In this document: in pieces, positions 9,301 to 16,516 of the stretch
How positions within the stretch are numbered: position 1 is the stretch's first letter
Layout: each line of letters opens with the position of its first letter
Source of the DNA: an uncultured Oceanospirillales bacterium
Lineage (GTDB): Bacteria > Pseudomonadota > Gammaproteobacteria > Xanthomonadales > SZUA-36
NCBI GenBank assembly: GCA_913055655.1
Contig: CAJXKA010000003.1
Coordinates: 2,501 to 66,500 of the forward strand
DNA length: 64,000 nucleotides
Direction of reading: 5' to 3'
Notes under the pieces: model-generated
What the model was told of the DNA's origin: nothing
The model's database searches: none
What the model saw: the letters and a program-made list of their open reading frames with translations, nothing else
Program-made: the position numbers and the translations under genes

Positions 9301-9547
9301 TGAAACGCGAGGCGGCGCCGCCGCCATTCTCGAACCTGATCCTGACTGTCGCCGAAATCAGCTCGCCTTTCGTACACCGCGCGGGCCCGGCAACAATGTC
9401 CACCCCCGAAGGCTGAAGGTCGTTTGCGAAACAGTCATCGGAATCAATCTGGGCGGGACACTGGGCCGCTTCTGCTTGCCCGAACGTTGCCACCATCACC
9501 AGCAGCACGGATACCAAAACATTCAAAACGAACCTGTTTCGCCGCAT
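6395..9547 (-). CDS. Secreted protein with seven DUF11-like repeats and CTERM-like sorting tail
   Basis: A 1050-residue envelope protein. The start is set at 9547, 44 codons inside the longest frame, because MRRNRFVLNVLVSVLLVMVATFGQAEA is a clean signal peptide and GGAGGG lies upstream. After a unique N-terminal region of about 220 residues come seven tandem units of about 110 residues. Each has an EPGG-type opening, a LYGDL-like turn, two cysteines (CxxP and YxCxF) and an acidic DDxG strand, as in DUF11/CARDB-like beta domains. The C-terminus has motif, membrane segment and basic end: IPATGLPG, a Leu-rich stretch, then RRYRAD. This resembles the IPTL-CTERM signal handled by exosortase H, which is encoded at 58517-59059. 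Ligand or role unknown. Confidence 0.8.
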   Translation of the reverse strand: MRRNRFVLNVLVSVLLVMVATFGQAEAAQCPAQIDSDDCFANDLQPSGVDIVAGPARCTKGELISATVRIRFENGGGAASRFNVGFYIGDNGEPAIGGSSCTFDSLQPIGGVPDLVSGNGPYLELNGDACGDISKDGPTFRDIQLDSLLCKDDDGDGQVDVAMALSWTNNGNQADCQDPLDPAGFDPAPPKCLSVPEYDLPITVEEPPSISVGKGAAPSRVRAPGGLVRFPVTVVNTSPAASDTLEVTGFVDDLYGDVTGRMDCVVPFQLSPGQYQTCYFPQIVTGSAGDVFAGAVTVTAVDDAGEIVQASDSAAVTIIDAVEPFQPGDLRLVKFAAPTGINEPGGMASYVVLVANLSETTVNLTELEDDLYGNLDGLGNCSLPQTLSSPDPLYICSFMEAVSGEPGDVVTDIVTGRARDVLPARTELQAEDDASVTILDVPADIATRMSVLPKAIFEPGGNVTYTLGVQNISAVDDVTIDSLADSLVGVPGGTCVTPFTLAPGEVYTCEYGGSVSGNADDSRTNVATVSGLDDDGLPVSDRAAASVFILGAPPTIEVRKIALPPVALASGSPVAFLVVVQNTSSGSDPVTLTGMVDDVYGNLDGLGTCSLPQTLQPAPGADASYTCQFVIDDVSGTAGSTLTNTVLVSGEDDEGTAVEGSDQATVRFVDVAPPAEPALTLFKLASPAEVPETGGNVTYTLALINSAEVADADLDLEVTGLSDDLYGDLAGKLDCTLPISLAVGDIVLCQFTEPVHGAAGEVVTDIVTATAADQLGRPVVVTAQASVTVTDVPASIAVEKTAMPTSLVEPGGDVEFTVVVVNDGLVDTVEIDSLLDTVHGDLLANPACSAVPPLAPGDRYTCTYVQPVNGQPGDTELSTVTAVGEDDDGLPVQGSAQATVAILDTPPSITVSKRASPSALPASGGTVEYEVTVTNTSQIDAVELDSLVDSMFGDLDGRGNCSVPQTLAPGAVYSCSFEADVAGVAGQSHRNEVQAIGTSDDGETVAASANAIVRLLGVMGIPATGLPGRALLLLLVMLFAALAVRRYRAD

Positions 9548-9614
9548 CGTACCGTTCTCCCTCCGCAACCATGTCATGTTACACCGAGTAATGAGCCGCC
9601 CCAAAAACCCGTGT

Positions 9615-9723
9615 CTGAAGGCGGGGTTGGGCTTGCCGGGGGTGTCGCCGGCCATGGATGGCCGGCGCCAAGCGCCCACGGATGGCTCGCAGCGTCCCCC
9701 GGCAAGCCCAACCCCGCCTTCAG
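9615..9723 (+). repeat. GGA double-hairpin element, copy 1
   Basis: A perfect 28-bp inverted repeat (9615-9642 with 9696-9723) encloses a 53-nt core. Core hairpin A (9646-9667) is a 9-bp stem with loop TGGA. Hairpin B (about 9672-9690) presents CGGA on a weaker stem. The right arm overlaps the stop codon of the RND gene (TGA, 9722-9720). On the minus strand the element is followed by TTTTT near 9608-9603, so for the RND transcript it could also be a terminator. GGA loops appear only on the plus strand. Confidence 0.88.
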
Positions 9724-12134
9724 GCCCCGCGCGGCGGTTGCGGCTGCCGCCGCATCAGCCACCGCACCAGCGCCGGGAGCAGCAAAATCGCCCCCACCAT
9801 GTTGGCCAGGAAGATAAAGCAGAGCAGGATCCCCATGTCCGCCTGGAACTGCAGCGGCGAGAAGATCCAGGTGCCGACACCGGCCGCCAGGGTCAGGCCG
9901 GTGAAGATCACGGCGCGGCCGGTCAGGCGCAGCGTCTGGTAATACGCCTCTTCCAGATTGAAGCCTTCCTTCAGCAGCGTATCCAGGCGGTTGTAAATAT
10001 AGATGCCGTAGTCAACGCCGATGCCGATGCCGAGCGCCACCACCGGCAAGGTATTCACTTTCAGGCCGATGCCGTACACGGCCATCAGCGCCTCGGCCAG
10101 CGTGGACACCACGACCAGCGGAATGACCACGCACAGGGTGCCCAGCAGCGAACGGTAGGTGACCAGGCAGAGCAGGATGATGGCGCCGAACACCAGGGCC
10201 AGCATCGGCTTCTCGGCGGCGGCGATGTCCTCGTTGGTGGCGGCCATCACGCCGACATTGCCGGTGGCCAGGCGGAACGACAGTTTCGGCTCGTCCATGT
10301 TCAGTTCGGTGCGCAGTTCCTTCACTTTCGCCACCACGCGATTGATGGTTTCCGCCTTGTGGTCGGTGGTGAAAATCAGCACCGGGATGGCGCTGCAGTC
10401 ACGGTTCAGAAGGCCCGTGTCAGTCTCGATATTGCTCAGCGCCTGGCGCAGCAGGTACGGGTCGCGCGGCAGCACGCGCCAGTTGATATTGCCCTCGTTC
10501 CAGCCGGCGTTCACCACCTTGGCCACGTAGGGCAGCGTGATCACCTGCTGCACGCCCTCGACGTTCTCGATGTTCCAGGCGAAACGGTCGATGCGCTCCA
10601 TCACCCGGTAGTTCTCGGTGCAGGCATTGGGGATGGTCTCGGCCACCACGTTGAGCTGGTCCACGCCCAGCGAGAACTTGCCCGAGATCAGCGCGGCGTC
10701 CTGGTTGTACCGGGATTCCGGCCGCAGCTCGGGAACCCCCGCTTCGGAATCGCCGACTTTAAGGTCCTGCGCCTTCCAGAAACCGGCCGCGAACAGGACC
10801 ACGGCCGTTACCACCGCCACCGCGGCGATTCGCGGCTCGGTGATCCGGGCGATGCGCTCCCACAGCCCCGATGACTCGTGCGCCTTCGCCAGCAGCCGCG
10901 CCCGGTACTGCTGCTCGCCGCGCAGCTGCACCCACGACAGCAGCACCGGCAGCAGGATCAGGTTGGTGAAGATAATCACCGCGACACCCACGCTGGCGGT
11001 GATCGCCAGCTCCTGGATGATGCGGATCTGGATGAACAGGATGGTCAGGAAGCCGATCGTGTCGGAAACCAGCGCGATCAGCCCCGGGGCCAGCAGCTTC
11101 TTGATGGTCTCGCGCGAGCCGTGCATCGGCGAGCGGCGGGGAATCTGCGTAACGTCGTCGACGCCGATCTTGGCCCACTGGTCCGGTGTGCGGCCGCCGA
11201 ATTCCTTTTCCACCACCCACGCGCTGATCTTCTGCACGCTGTGACTGACGCCGATGGCGAACACCAGGAACGGCGTCAGGATATTCATCGGGTCCAGGCT
11301 GTAACCCAGCAGGCTCAGCGTGCCCATCTGCCAGACCACGGCGGCCAGCGAACACAGCAGCGGCAGGAGCGTCAGCCAGAACGAGCGCGTATACAGGTAG
11401 AGCAGGATGGCCGTGACCACCAGGGCAATGCCGAAGAACCAGGCCACGGATTTCGCGCCATCGGAAATATCGCCGACGATCTTGGCGAAACCAATAATGT
11501 GGACCGTGAAGTCGCCGTTCTCATACTCGGTGCGGATGGCCTCGAGTTGCGCGGCCACGTTGCGGTAGTCGAGTTGCGCACCGGTCTGCGGGTTTTCCTC
11601 CAGCAGGTTGGCCCAGACCATGGCGCCGCTGAAGTCCGCCGACACCAGTCGCCCGACTTCGCCCGACTTGACGATATTGCCGCGCACCCGCTCGAACATT
11701 TCCGGCGACGGTGAGAAATTCGACGGAATGACGTTGCCGCCGGCGAAGCCGTCTTCGACCACTTCCACGAACCGGACGTTGGGCGTGAAGATGGAGCGTA
11801 CGCTGGCACGGTCGACACCGGGAATGAAAAACACCTGGTTGGTGATGTCCTCGAAGGCGCCAAAGAACTCCGGCGTGAACATGTCGCCGTCGCGGGCCAC
11901 GAGCGCCACCAGCACCCGGTTGGCGCCGCCAAACGCTTCCTCGTACTCCAGGAAGGTCTGCATGTACTCGTGCTCAAGCGGCAGCTGCTTCTTGAAGCCG
12001 GTCTCGATGCGCAGGTCCGTCATCGCCCAGGCCATGAACACGGTAATCGCCACGAACAGCCCGACCACGGCGTAACGCGCGCCGATCAGGCCGGTGGCGA
12101 CCCGGTGCAGGAAGCCCTGGTTGGACCCCTTCAT
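9720..12134 (-). CDS. RND-superfamily (MMPL-type) transporter
   Basis: An 804-residue inner-membrane protein with two similar halves. Each has an isolated N-proximal helix, a large periplasmic loop and a block of membrane helices. One starts near AVVGLFVAITVFMAWAM (22-38); the second block begins near AAVAVVTAVVLFAAGFW. Conserved RND-like stretches include FAIGVSHSVQ and ALGIGIGVDYGIYIYNRL, the latter with the acidic residue typical of proton coupling. It resembles predicted lipid exporters of the HpnN/MmpL type; the substrate is unknown. Its start overlaps the Ycf48-like gene by 4 nt. It is the last gene of the lipase-DUF1302-DUF1329-Ycf48 cluster. Confidence 0.88.
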   Translation of the reverse strand: MKGSNQGFLHRVATGLIGARYAVVGLFVAITVFMAWAMTDLRIETGFKKQLPLEHEYMQTFLEYEEAFGGANRVLVALVARDGDMFTPEFFGAFEDITNQVFFIPGVDRASVRSIFTPNVRFVEVVEDGFAGGNVIPSNFSPSPEMFERVRGNIVKSGEVGRLVSADFSGAMVWANLLEENPQTGAQLDYRNVAAQLEAIRTEYENGDFTVHIIGFAKIVGDISDGAKSVAWFFGIALVVTAILLYLYTRSFWLTLLPLLCSLAAVVWQMGTLSLLGYSLDPMNILTPFLVFAIGVSHSVQKISAWVVEKEFGGRTPDQWAKIGVDDVTQIPRRSPMHGSRETIKKLLAPGLIALVSDTIGFLTILFIQIRIIQELAITASVGVAVIIFTNLILLPVLLSWVQLRGEQQYRARLLAKAHESSGLWERIARITEPRIAAVAVVTAVVLFAAGFWKAQDLKVGDSEAGVPELRPESRYNQDAALISGKFSLGVDQLNVVAETIPNACTENYRVMERIDRFAWNIENVEGVQQVITLPYVAKVVNAGWNEGNINWRVLPRDPYLLRQALSNIETDTGLLNRDCSAIPVLIFTTDHKAETINRVVAKVKELRTELNMDEPKLSFRLATGNVGVMAATNEDIAAAEKPMLALVFGAIILLCLVTYRSLLGTLCVVIPLVVVSTLAEALMAVYGIGLKVNTLPVVALGIGIGVDYGIYIYNRLDTLLKEGFNLEEAYYQTLRLTGRAVIFTGLTLAAGVGTWIFSPLQFQADMGILLCFIFLANMVGAILLLPALVRWLMRRQPQPPRGA

Positions 12135-13126
12135 GGCGAAACACCCGTTTCCGGAAAGTGGTGCACGCCGCCCTCGCCGGCCAGCAGCCAGCGGCCGTCA
12201 CCCAGGGCCACCACGCCGGCGAAATCCACGCCGCTGGAATGCTGGAACACCTGGGCGCCGGCGCCCGGCCGGCCGAGGATGACCGTACCGCTGTTGCCAA
12301 CCAGCAGGAGCCCTTCGTCGGTCGCAATGCCATCCAGCAGCGTGGCCATCGAGTCCGTTTCCGGCTCATCCCAGTCCGACCCCTCACCGCAGCGGCGCTG
12401 CAGGTGACCGCGCAGGCCGAACAGCCACAGGCAACCGCCGGACTCCAGCGCGCCGAACATGGAACCGGGATACGGCATTTCCAGCGCTTCCCAGCTCAAT
12501 CCGCTGTCGTCGCTGGCGTAGGAAATGCCCGACTCACCGGCGATGAACAACTGGCCGTCGCCACGGTCCAGCACGGCGTTCAGGTGCCATTCGTCTTCGC
12601 TGACCACACGCTCATCCCAGCTCTCGCCGCCGTCATCGGTGAACATCGCCAGCCCGTAGGCGCCGATGGCCATGCCGCGCCGGGCATCGAAGAAATGGAG
12701 GTCGAGGACCGGCTGCTGGCGTTCAATGTCGCGATACAGCAATGTCCAGGTCTCGCCGCGGTCATCGCTGACGAGGATGTCGGTGTCATGGCCGCCCGCC
12801 CAGAGCCGGTCGCCGGCCGTGGTGACCGACGTCAACGTGGCGCGGCTGGGCACCGATGTGGCCTGCACCCAGAGCTCACCATCATCGGAATGAATCACGT
12901 GCCCGCGCTCGCCCACGGCCACGAAACGGCCGCCGGCCATGCGGGTGATATCGAGCATCAGGGATTTTGTCGCCAGTGGCAGGACCTGGGCGTAGACCGT
13001 GTCATCGGTGGGCCCGGTCTCCGCGTCGTCCTGTGCCACCGCCAGGTGAGGTACGAACGCAACGGTAATGGCCATCGCTATCGCGGCGATGGTCGCGCAT
13101 ACGGTGGTGGTCGGTTTGCGGCTCAC
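12131..13126 (-). CDS. Ycf48-like beta-propeller periplasmic protein
   Basis: 331 residues with a signal peptide ending near HLAVAQ (about residue 31). The body carries repeated Asp-box/BNR-type motifs, SDDRGETWTLLYRD, DDGGESWDERV and SDDSGLSWEAL, typical of Ycf48/sialidase-like propellers. In photosynthetic organisms Ycf48 aids photosystem assembly, but proteobacterial homologues sit beside RND/DUF1302/DUF1329 genes and are thought to be accessory to that system; that is context, not demonstrated function. It overlaps the RND gene start by 4 nt. A gap of 97 nt separates it from DUF1329. Confidence 0.85.
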   Translation of the reverse strand: MSRKPTTTVCATIAAIAMAITVAFVPHLAVAQDDAETGPTDDTVYAQVLPLATKSLMLDITRMAGGRFVAVGERGHVIHSDDGELWVQATSVPSRATLTSVTTAGDRLWAGGHDTDILVSDDRGETWTLLYRDIERQQPVLDLHFFDARRGMAIGAYGLAMFTDDGGESWDERVVSEDEWHLNAVLDRGDGQLFIAGESGISYASDDSGLSWEALEMPYPGSMFGALESGGCLWLFGLRGHLQRRCGEGSDWDEPETDSMATLLDGIATDEGLLLVGNSGTVILGRPGAGAQVFQHSSGVDFAGVVALGDGRWLLAGEGGVHHFPETGVSP

Positions 13127-13223
13127 GACGTCGTGATCACCCCCCGGTGGACGAAAGGCCGGCGCACGGCCGGCCCCTCATTATAGGCACAGGTGACGGG
13201 CGGGTGGCCCGAACCCGTAACGA

Positions 13224-14588
13224 TCAGCGGCGACCCCGGGTGCGCAGCGCCTGCGGCGTGAACTGGCTGGGCGACAGGTCGCGGTTGAAGGTGTTCACCG
13301 GGTCCTGGTTGTCGAAGCCCTGGGCCAGGTAGCGGCCGGACTGCAGGTCGTAATGCGCTTCCAGCGTCGACCAGAAGGTCGGCATGTCGTAGTAGTTGAT
13401 GCAGTGCGCTTCCGAGGCCCGCCACAACTCGCCGCGGTTGTCGTAGTGGTCGATCAGCAGGATCTGGTAGCTGTCCTCGTCCAGGTAGAACGTGCGACGC
13501 GAATTGATGTGGCGCATGCCGTCCTTCAGGCGCGCCTCGATCACCCACACGCGGTGCAGTTCGTAACGCATGTAGGACGGGTCCAGGTGGCCGGGCTTGA
13601 CCAGGTCGTCCGTGGTCACATCCGCCTGGTGGGCCTTGTAACTGTTATACGGCACGTACATCTCGCGCTTGCCGACCATCTCCCAGTCGAAGCGATCCAT
13701 GGCGCCGTTGAACATGTCGGTCATGTCGTTGGTGCGCAGGCCGTCCGAGGCGGTGCCCGGGTTGTCATACGCCACGTTGGGCGCGCGACGCACGCGGCGC
13801 TGGCCCGGGTTGTAGATCCACGCCTGGCGCGGCTGCTCCACCTGGTTCAGCGTTTCATGCACCAGCAGGATGTTACCGGCCAGGCGCGCCGGCGCTTCCA
13901 CTTCCTGGAAAAAGTACAGCAGGATGTTGTTGATCTCATCCACCGTCACGCCTTCCTTGTAGTACAGGCCGAGCAGCTCCTCGCGGATCTTGACGAAGGA
14001 ATAGGCACCGTCGACGGTCGGCGCCACCTGGTTGTTGTAGCGCACGCCGCCGGTGCTCTTCGGCTTGAGCTTGTGGTTCCACATCAGCTCGTAGGCGTTC
14101 TCCGGGAACGGGAACGGAAAGCCTTCGGCCGCGTTCACCACACCTTCGCCGTTATCGGCCAGCGTCGCGGTCTTGCCGTTTTCGATGGTCATGTCCAGCG
14201 AGCGCTGCGGGAACGAGGCCGAGCGGCGCGTGGGGTAGACGTCCATGTAATAGGTGTCCGGGTAACGCTCGAACATCGCCTTCTGGCCGACGCTCAGCTG
14301 GTCGGCGTGCTGCGCGTAGTTCGACGCGTCAATGCGGAACTGCGGCGTGTCGTCGGCGAACGGGTCCGGGTGGTGGTCACCCGGCTCGTATCCGGCCGGC
14401 GGCTGCGTGATGCCGCCCGTCCACTCGGGAATGGTGCCCGCGGCGTTGCCGGCTCGCTCCGAGCCCATCGGCGTCAGGTCGGCGCTCAGCCGGCTGATCT
14501 CGTCCGGCTTGGGTCCGGCCTGGACCGCGCCGGCGCCGGCCACCGCGGCCACGGCGGCGCTCAGCGTGAAAAGCTTGAATCTGTTCAT
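13224..14588 (-). CDS. DUF1329 family periplasmic protein
   Basis: 454 residues with a signal peptide (MNRFKLFTLSAAVAAVAGAG then AVQA). The mature start GPKPDEISRLSADLTPMGSE and the later GTIPEWTGGI are diagnostic of DUF1329. The family is a large soluble beta-rich envelope protein nearly always encoded next to DUF1302 and an RND exporter. It is presumed to carry or sort a hydrophobic substrate; the substrate is not known. It is separated by 15 nt from the DUF1302 gene upstream and clearly belongs to the same transcription unit. Confidence 0.9.
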   Translation of the reverse strand: MNRFKLFTLSAAVAAVAGAGAVQAGPKPDEISRLSADLTPMGSERAGNAAGTIPEWTGGITQPPAGYEPGDHHPDPFADDTPQFRIDASNYAQHADQLSVGQKAMFERYPDTYYMDVYPTRRSASFPQRSLDMTIENGKTATLADNGEGVVNAAEGFPFPFPENAYELMWNHKLKPKSTGGVRYNNQVAPTVDGAYSFVKIREELLGLYYKEGVTVDEINNILLYFFQEVEAPARLAGNILLVHETLNQVEQPRQAWIYNPGQRRVRRAPNVAYDNPGTASDGLRTNDMTDMFNGAMDRFDWEMVGKREMYVPYNSYKAHQADVTTDDLVKPGHLDPSYMRYELHRVWVIEARLKDGMRHINSRRTFYLDEDSYQILLIDHYDNRGELWRASEAHCINYYDMPTFWSTLEAHYDLQSGRYLAQGFDNQDPVNTFNRDLSPSQFTPQALRTRGRR

Positions 14589-14603
14589 TCGGTTCTCCGG
14601 AAA

Positions 14604-16505
14604 TCAGAACGAGTAGCTGACGCTGGCCGCGATGAAATCGCGGTTGCGCAGCAGGTTGTACTTGCCGCCGCCCAGGTAGTCGGTATACGCGACGTCCACC
14701 ACCCAGCGGTCGAGATAGCTGAAGCTGACCGCGGCGGTGACCTGCTTGCGGCCGTCGATGAACGAGCCGCCGGGCCCCGGCGTGGTGCCGTCGACATCGT
14801 GCGACCAGGCCAGCCGCGGCGCGACCGTCCAGGCGCCGATGGCGTTGTAATAACTGGCGCGCGCCAGCATCCGGTAGCCCCAGCTGAAGTCATCGGCGAA
14901 GCCATCAGGCTCGGTCACGGGGTTGTTGAAGTCACCCGTGCTGGCATCGGCGCCGCCACCGGTGTCGGTGCCCGGGCCGTTGTAACGCAGCGTATTGTAA
15001 TCATGCAGGTCGTCCACGTAGTTCGCGCCGGCCTCGGTGACGAACGCCACCTGGTCGGCCGCCAGGAAATTGCCCGGCCCGAACAGCTTGGTCAGCGTCG
15101 CCTGGCCCTGCCACGAAGAATGCTCGTGGTAGCCCTGGATCAGCTCACCCGGGGCGAAATTGCCCAGCTGGCTCTTGTAGCGGTTCACCGGCGCCGGGAT
15201 CAGCGGGTTCAACGGCGTCAGCGCCGCGAACAGCACTTCCACGTCGTCAATCTGCAACGGCGCGTCCGGCCGGTAACTGACTTCACCCGCCAGCGACCAG
15301 GTGCCGACGTTGGTGTTGAAGCTGACACCGAACAGGTCGATGTCCTCGGGGTACTCCGTGAAGTAGCTGGCGCTGGTGAATGGCGGCGGCACGGCCTGCA
15401 GCGCGTAGCCACTGATCAGCGGCAGGCGGCTGTGATAGCGCAGATAATAGAACGCGAACTCGGTGGAATTCAGGTTCTCCGCGTACCAGCGCAGCGCGGC
15501 GCCGAACTGGCCGCTGTCGCTGGCCTCCACGGTCTCGCTACGCGGCACCGCCAGCTGGCAGCCCGCACCCACAAGCTGCAATGGCAGGCCGGTATCGGAA
15601 GCGCCCAGGTTGCCCTGCAGGCACACCGTGTCGAACAGGTCCTGGTTGATCACCGGCTGCGGGTAGAGCCCGAAGCCCAGCATGGCGTAGCTGCCACCCG
15701 GCGTGGCGATGTCGCTGCTGGCGTAATACGTGCCGGCCGGGTCCGGAATCACCGGCTCCCATTCGAACATGTACAGCGCCTCCAGCGACACCGTGTCGGT
15801 CAGGTCCATGGAGCCCCAGAGCATGTTCACGCCCTCGAAGGCTTCCTTCAGCTCGGAACCGGCCAGGCGCAGCTTGGAAACATCGACCGGGTTGATGGTG
15901 TTCAGGCCGCCCTGGATAAATGTGGATTCACCCCAGCTGACCACCTGCTGGCCGAGGCGCCAGTTCAGGAACCGGTCGCCCACCTGGTGCTCGCCCCAGA
16001 CGTAAGCGTCCAGCAGGCGAACGTCCTTGCCGACGCGCTCTTCGGCTTCGTCGTTGAGGAAATCCTGATCGGCATTCTCGAAATCGTAGTAGCCGGAAAC
16101 GCGCATGAAGGCGCCGAAGTTGCGCCAGCGCAGGTCCGCTTCCGAGGTGACCTTGAACACATTGGTGATCACGTCACCGGCGTTGCGGTAGTTCAGGTCG
16201 CCGTCGTCGTCATTGTTTGACCAGCGGCCCACCACCGCAGCCTGCTGTGCCGCCGGCAACATGAAGGTGGCCGGGTTGTTGGCCGACTTGCCGACATCGG
16301 CCGGGTCGTAGTCGGTGGTCCTCCACGAGGCGCCATAGCTGACCGTGGTGTCGATGCTGCCGGACCATTCGCCGTCCGGGTCCTGGAAGTCGATGGCCAG
16401 TACTGGCGCGGAAAGGCCCATTGCCATGGCGGTGACCACCGCTCGCGCCAACCGGCGCGGCTCGATTCCATGGGAAGCGTAGTTGTTGCTCGTTGTCATC
16501 GTCAT
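14604..16505 (-). CDS. DUF1302 family outer-membrane protein
   Basis: A 633-residue predicted outer-membrane barrel. The start is set at the ATG at 16505, preceded by GGGGAGGGAC. A GTG at 16520 overlapping the lipase stop is possible but would lengthen the signal peptide needlessly. The signal peptide runs through RRLARAVVTAMAMGLSAPVLA. The mature chain is rich in alternating aromatic strands, includes the family-typical GQQVVSWGESTFIQGGLN, and ends in SVSYSF with the terminal Phe expected of a barrel. It is paired with DUF1329 and RND genes downstream, suggesting a trans-envelope route for a lipid-like substrate. Confidence 0.9.
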   Translation of the reverse strand: MTMTTSNNYASHGIEPRRLARAVVTAMAMGLSAPVLAIDFQDPDGEWSGSIDTTVSYGASWRTTDYDPADVGKSANNPATFMLPAAQQAAVVGRWSNNDDDGDLNYRNAGDVITNVFKVTSEADLRWRNFGAFMRVSGYYDFENADQDFLNDEAEERVGKDVRLLDAYVWGEHQVGDRFLNWRLGQQVVSWGESTFIQGGLNTINPVDVSKLRLAGSELKEAFEGVNMLWGSMDLTDTVSLEALYMFEWEPVIPDPAGTYYASSDIATPGGSYAMLGFGLYPQPVINQDLFDTVCLQGNLGASDTGLPLQLVGAGCQLAVPRSETVEASDSGQFGAALRWYAENLNSTEFAFYYLRYHSRLPLISGYALQAVPPPFTSASYFTEYPEDIDLFGVSFNTNVGTWSLAGEVSYRPDAPLQIDDVEVLFAALTPLNPLIPAPVNRYKSQLGNFAPGELIQGYHEHSSWQGQATLTKLFGPGNFLAADQVAFVTEAGANYVDDLHDYNTLRYNGPGTDTGGGADASTGDFNNPVTEPDGFADDFSWGYRMLARASYYNAIGAWTVAPRLAWSHDVDGTTPGPGGSFIDGRKQVTAAVSFSYLDRWVVDVAYTDYLGGGKYNLLRNRDFIAASVSYSF

Positions 16506-16516
16506 GTCCCTCCCCT

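Noticed and set aside
9540..9550. LPxTG sortase substrate for the protein at 6395-9547
   Set aside because: IPATG is near the C-terminal helix, but the genome is Gram-negative by content and encodes an exosortase; CTERM processing is more plausible.
13353..16220. A 955-residue open frame on the plus strand opposite DUF1329 and DUF1302
   Set aside because: It is antisense to two well-recognised genes, is rich in Arg/His/Val as expected of a GC-rich shadow frame, and shows no domain.
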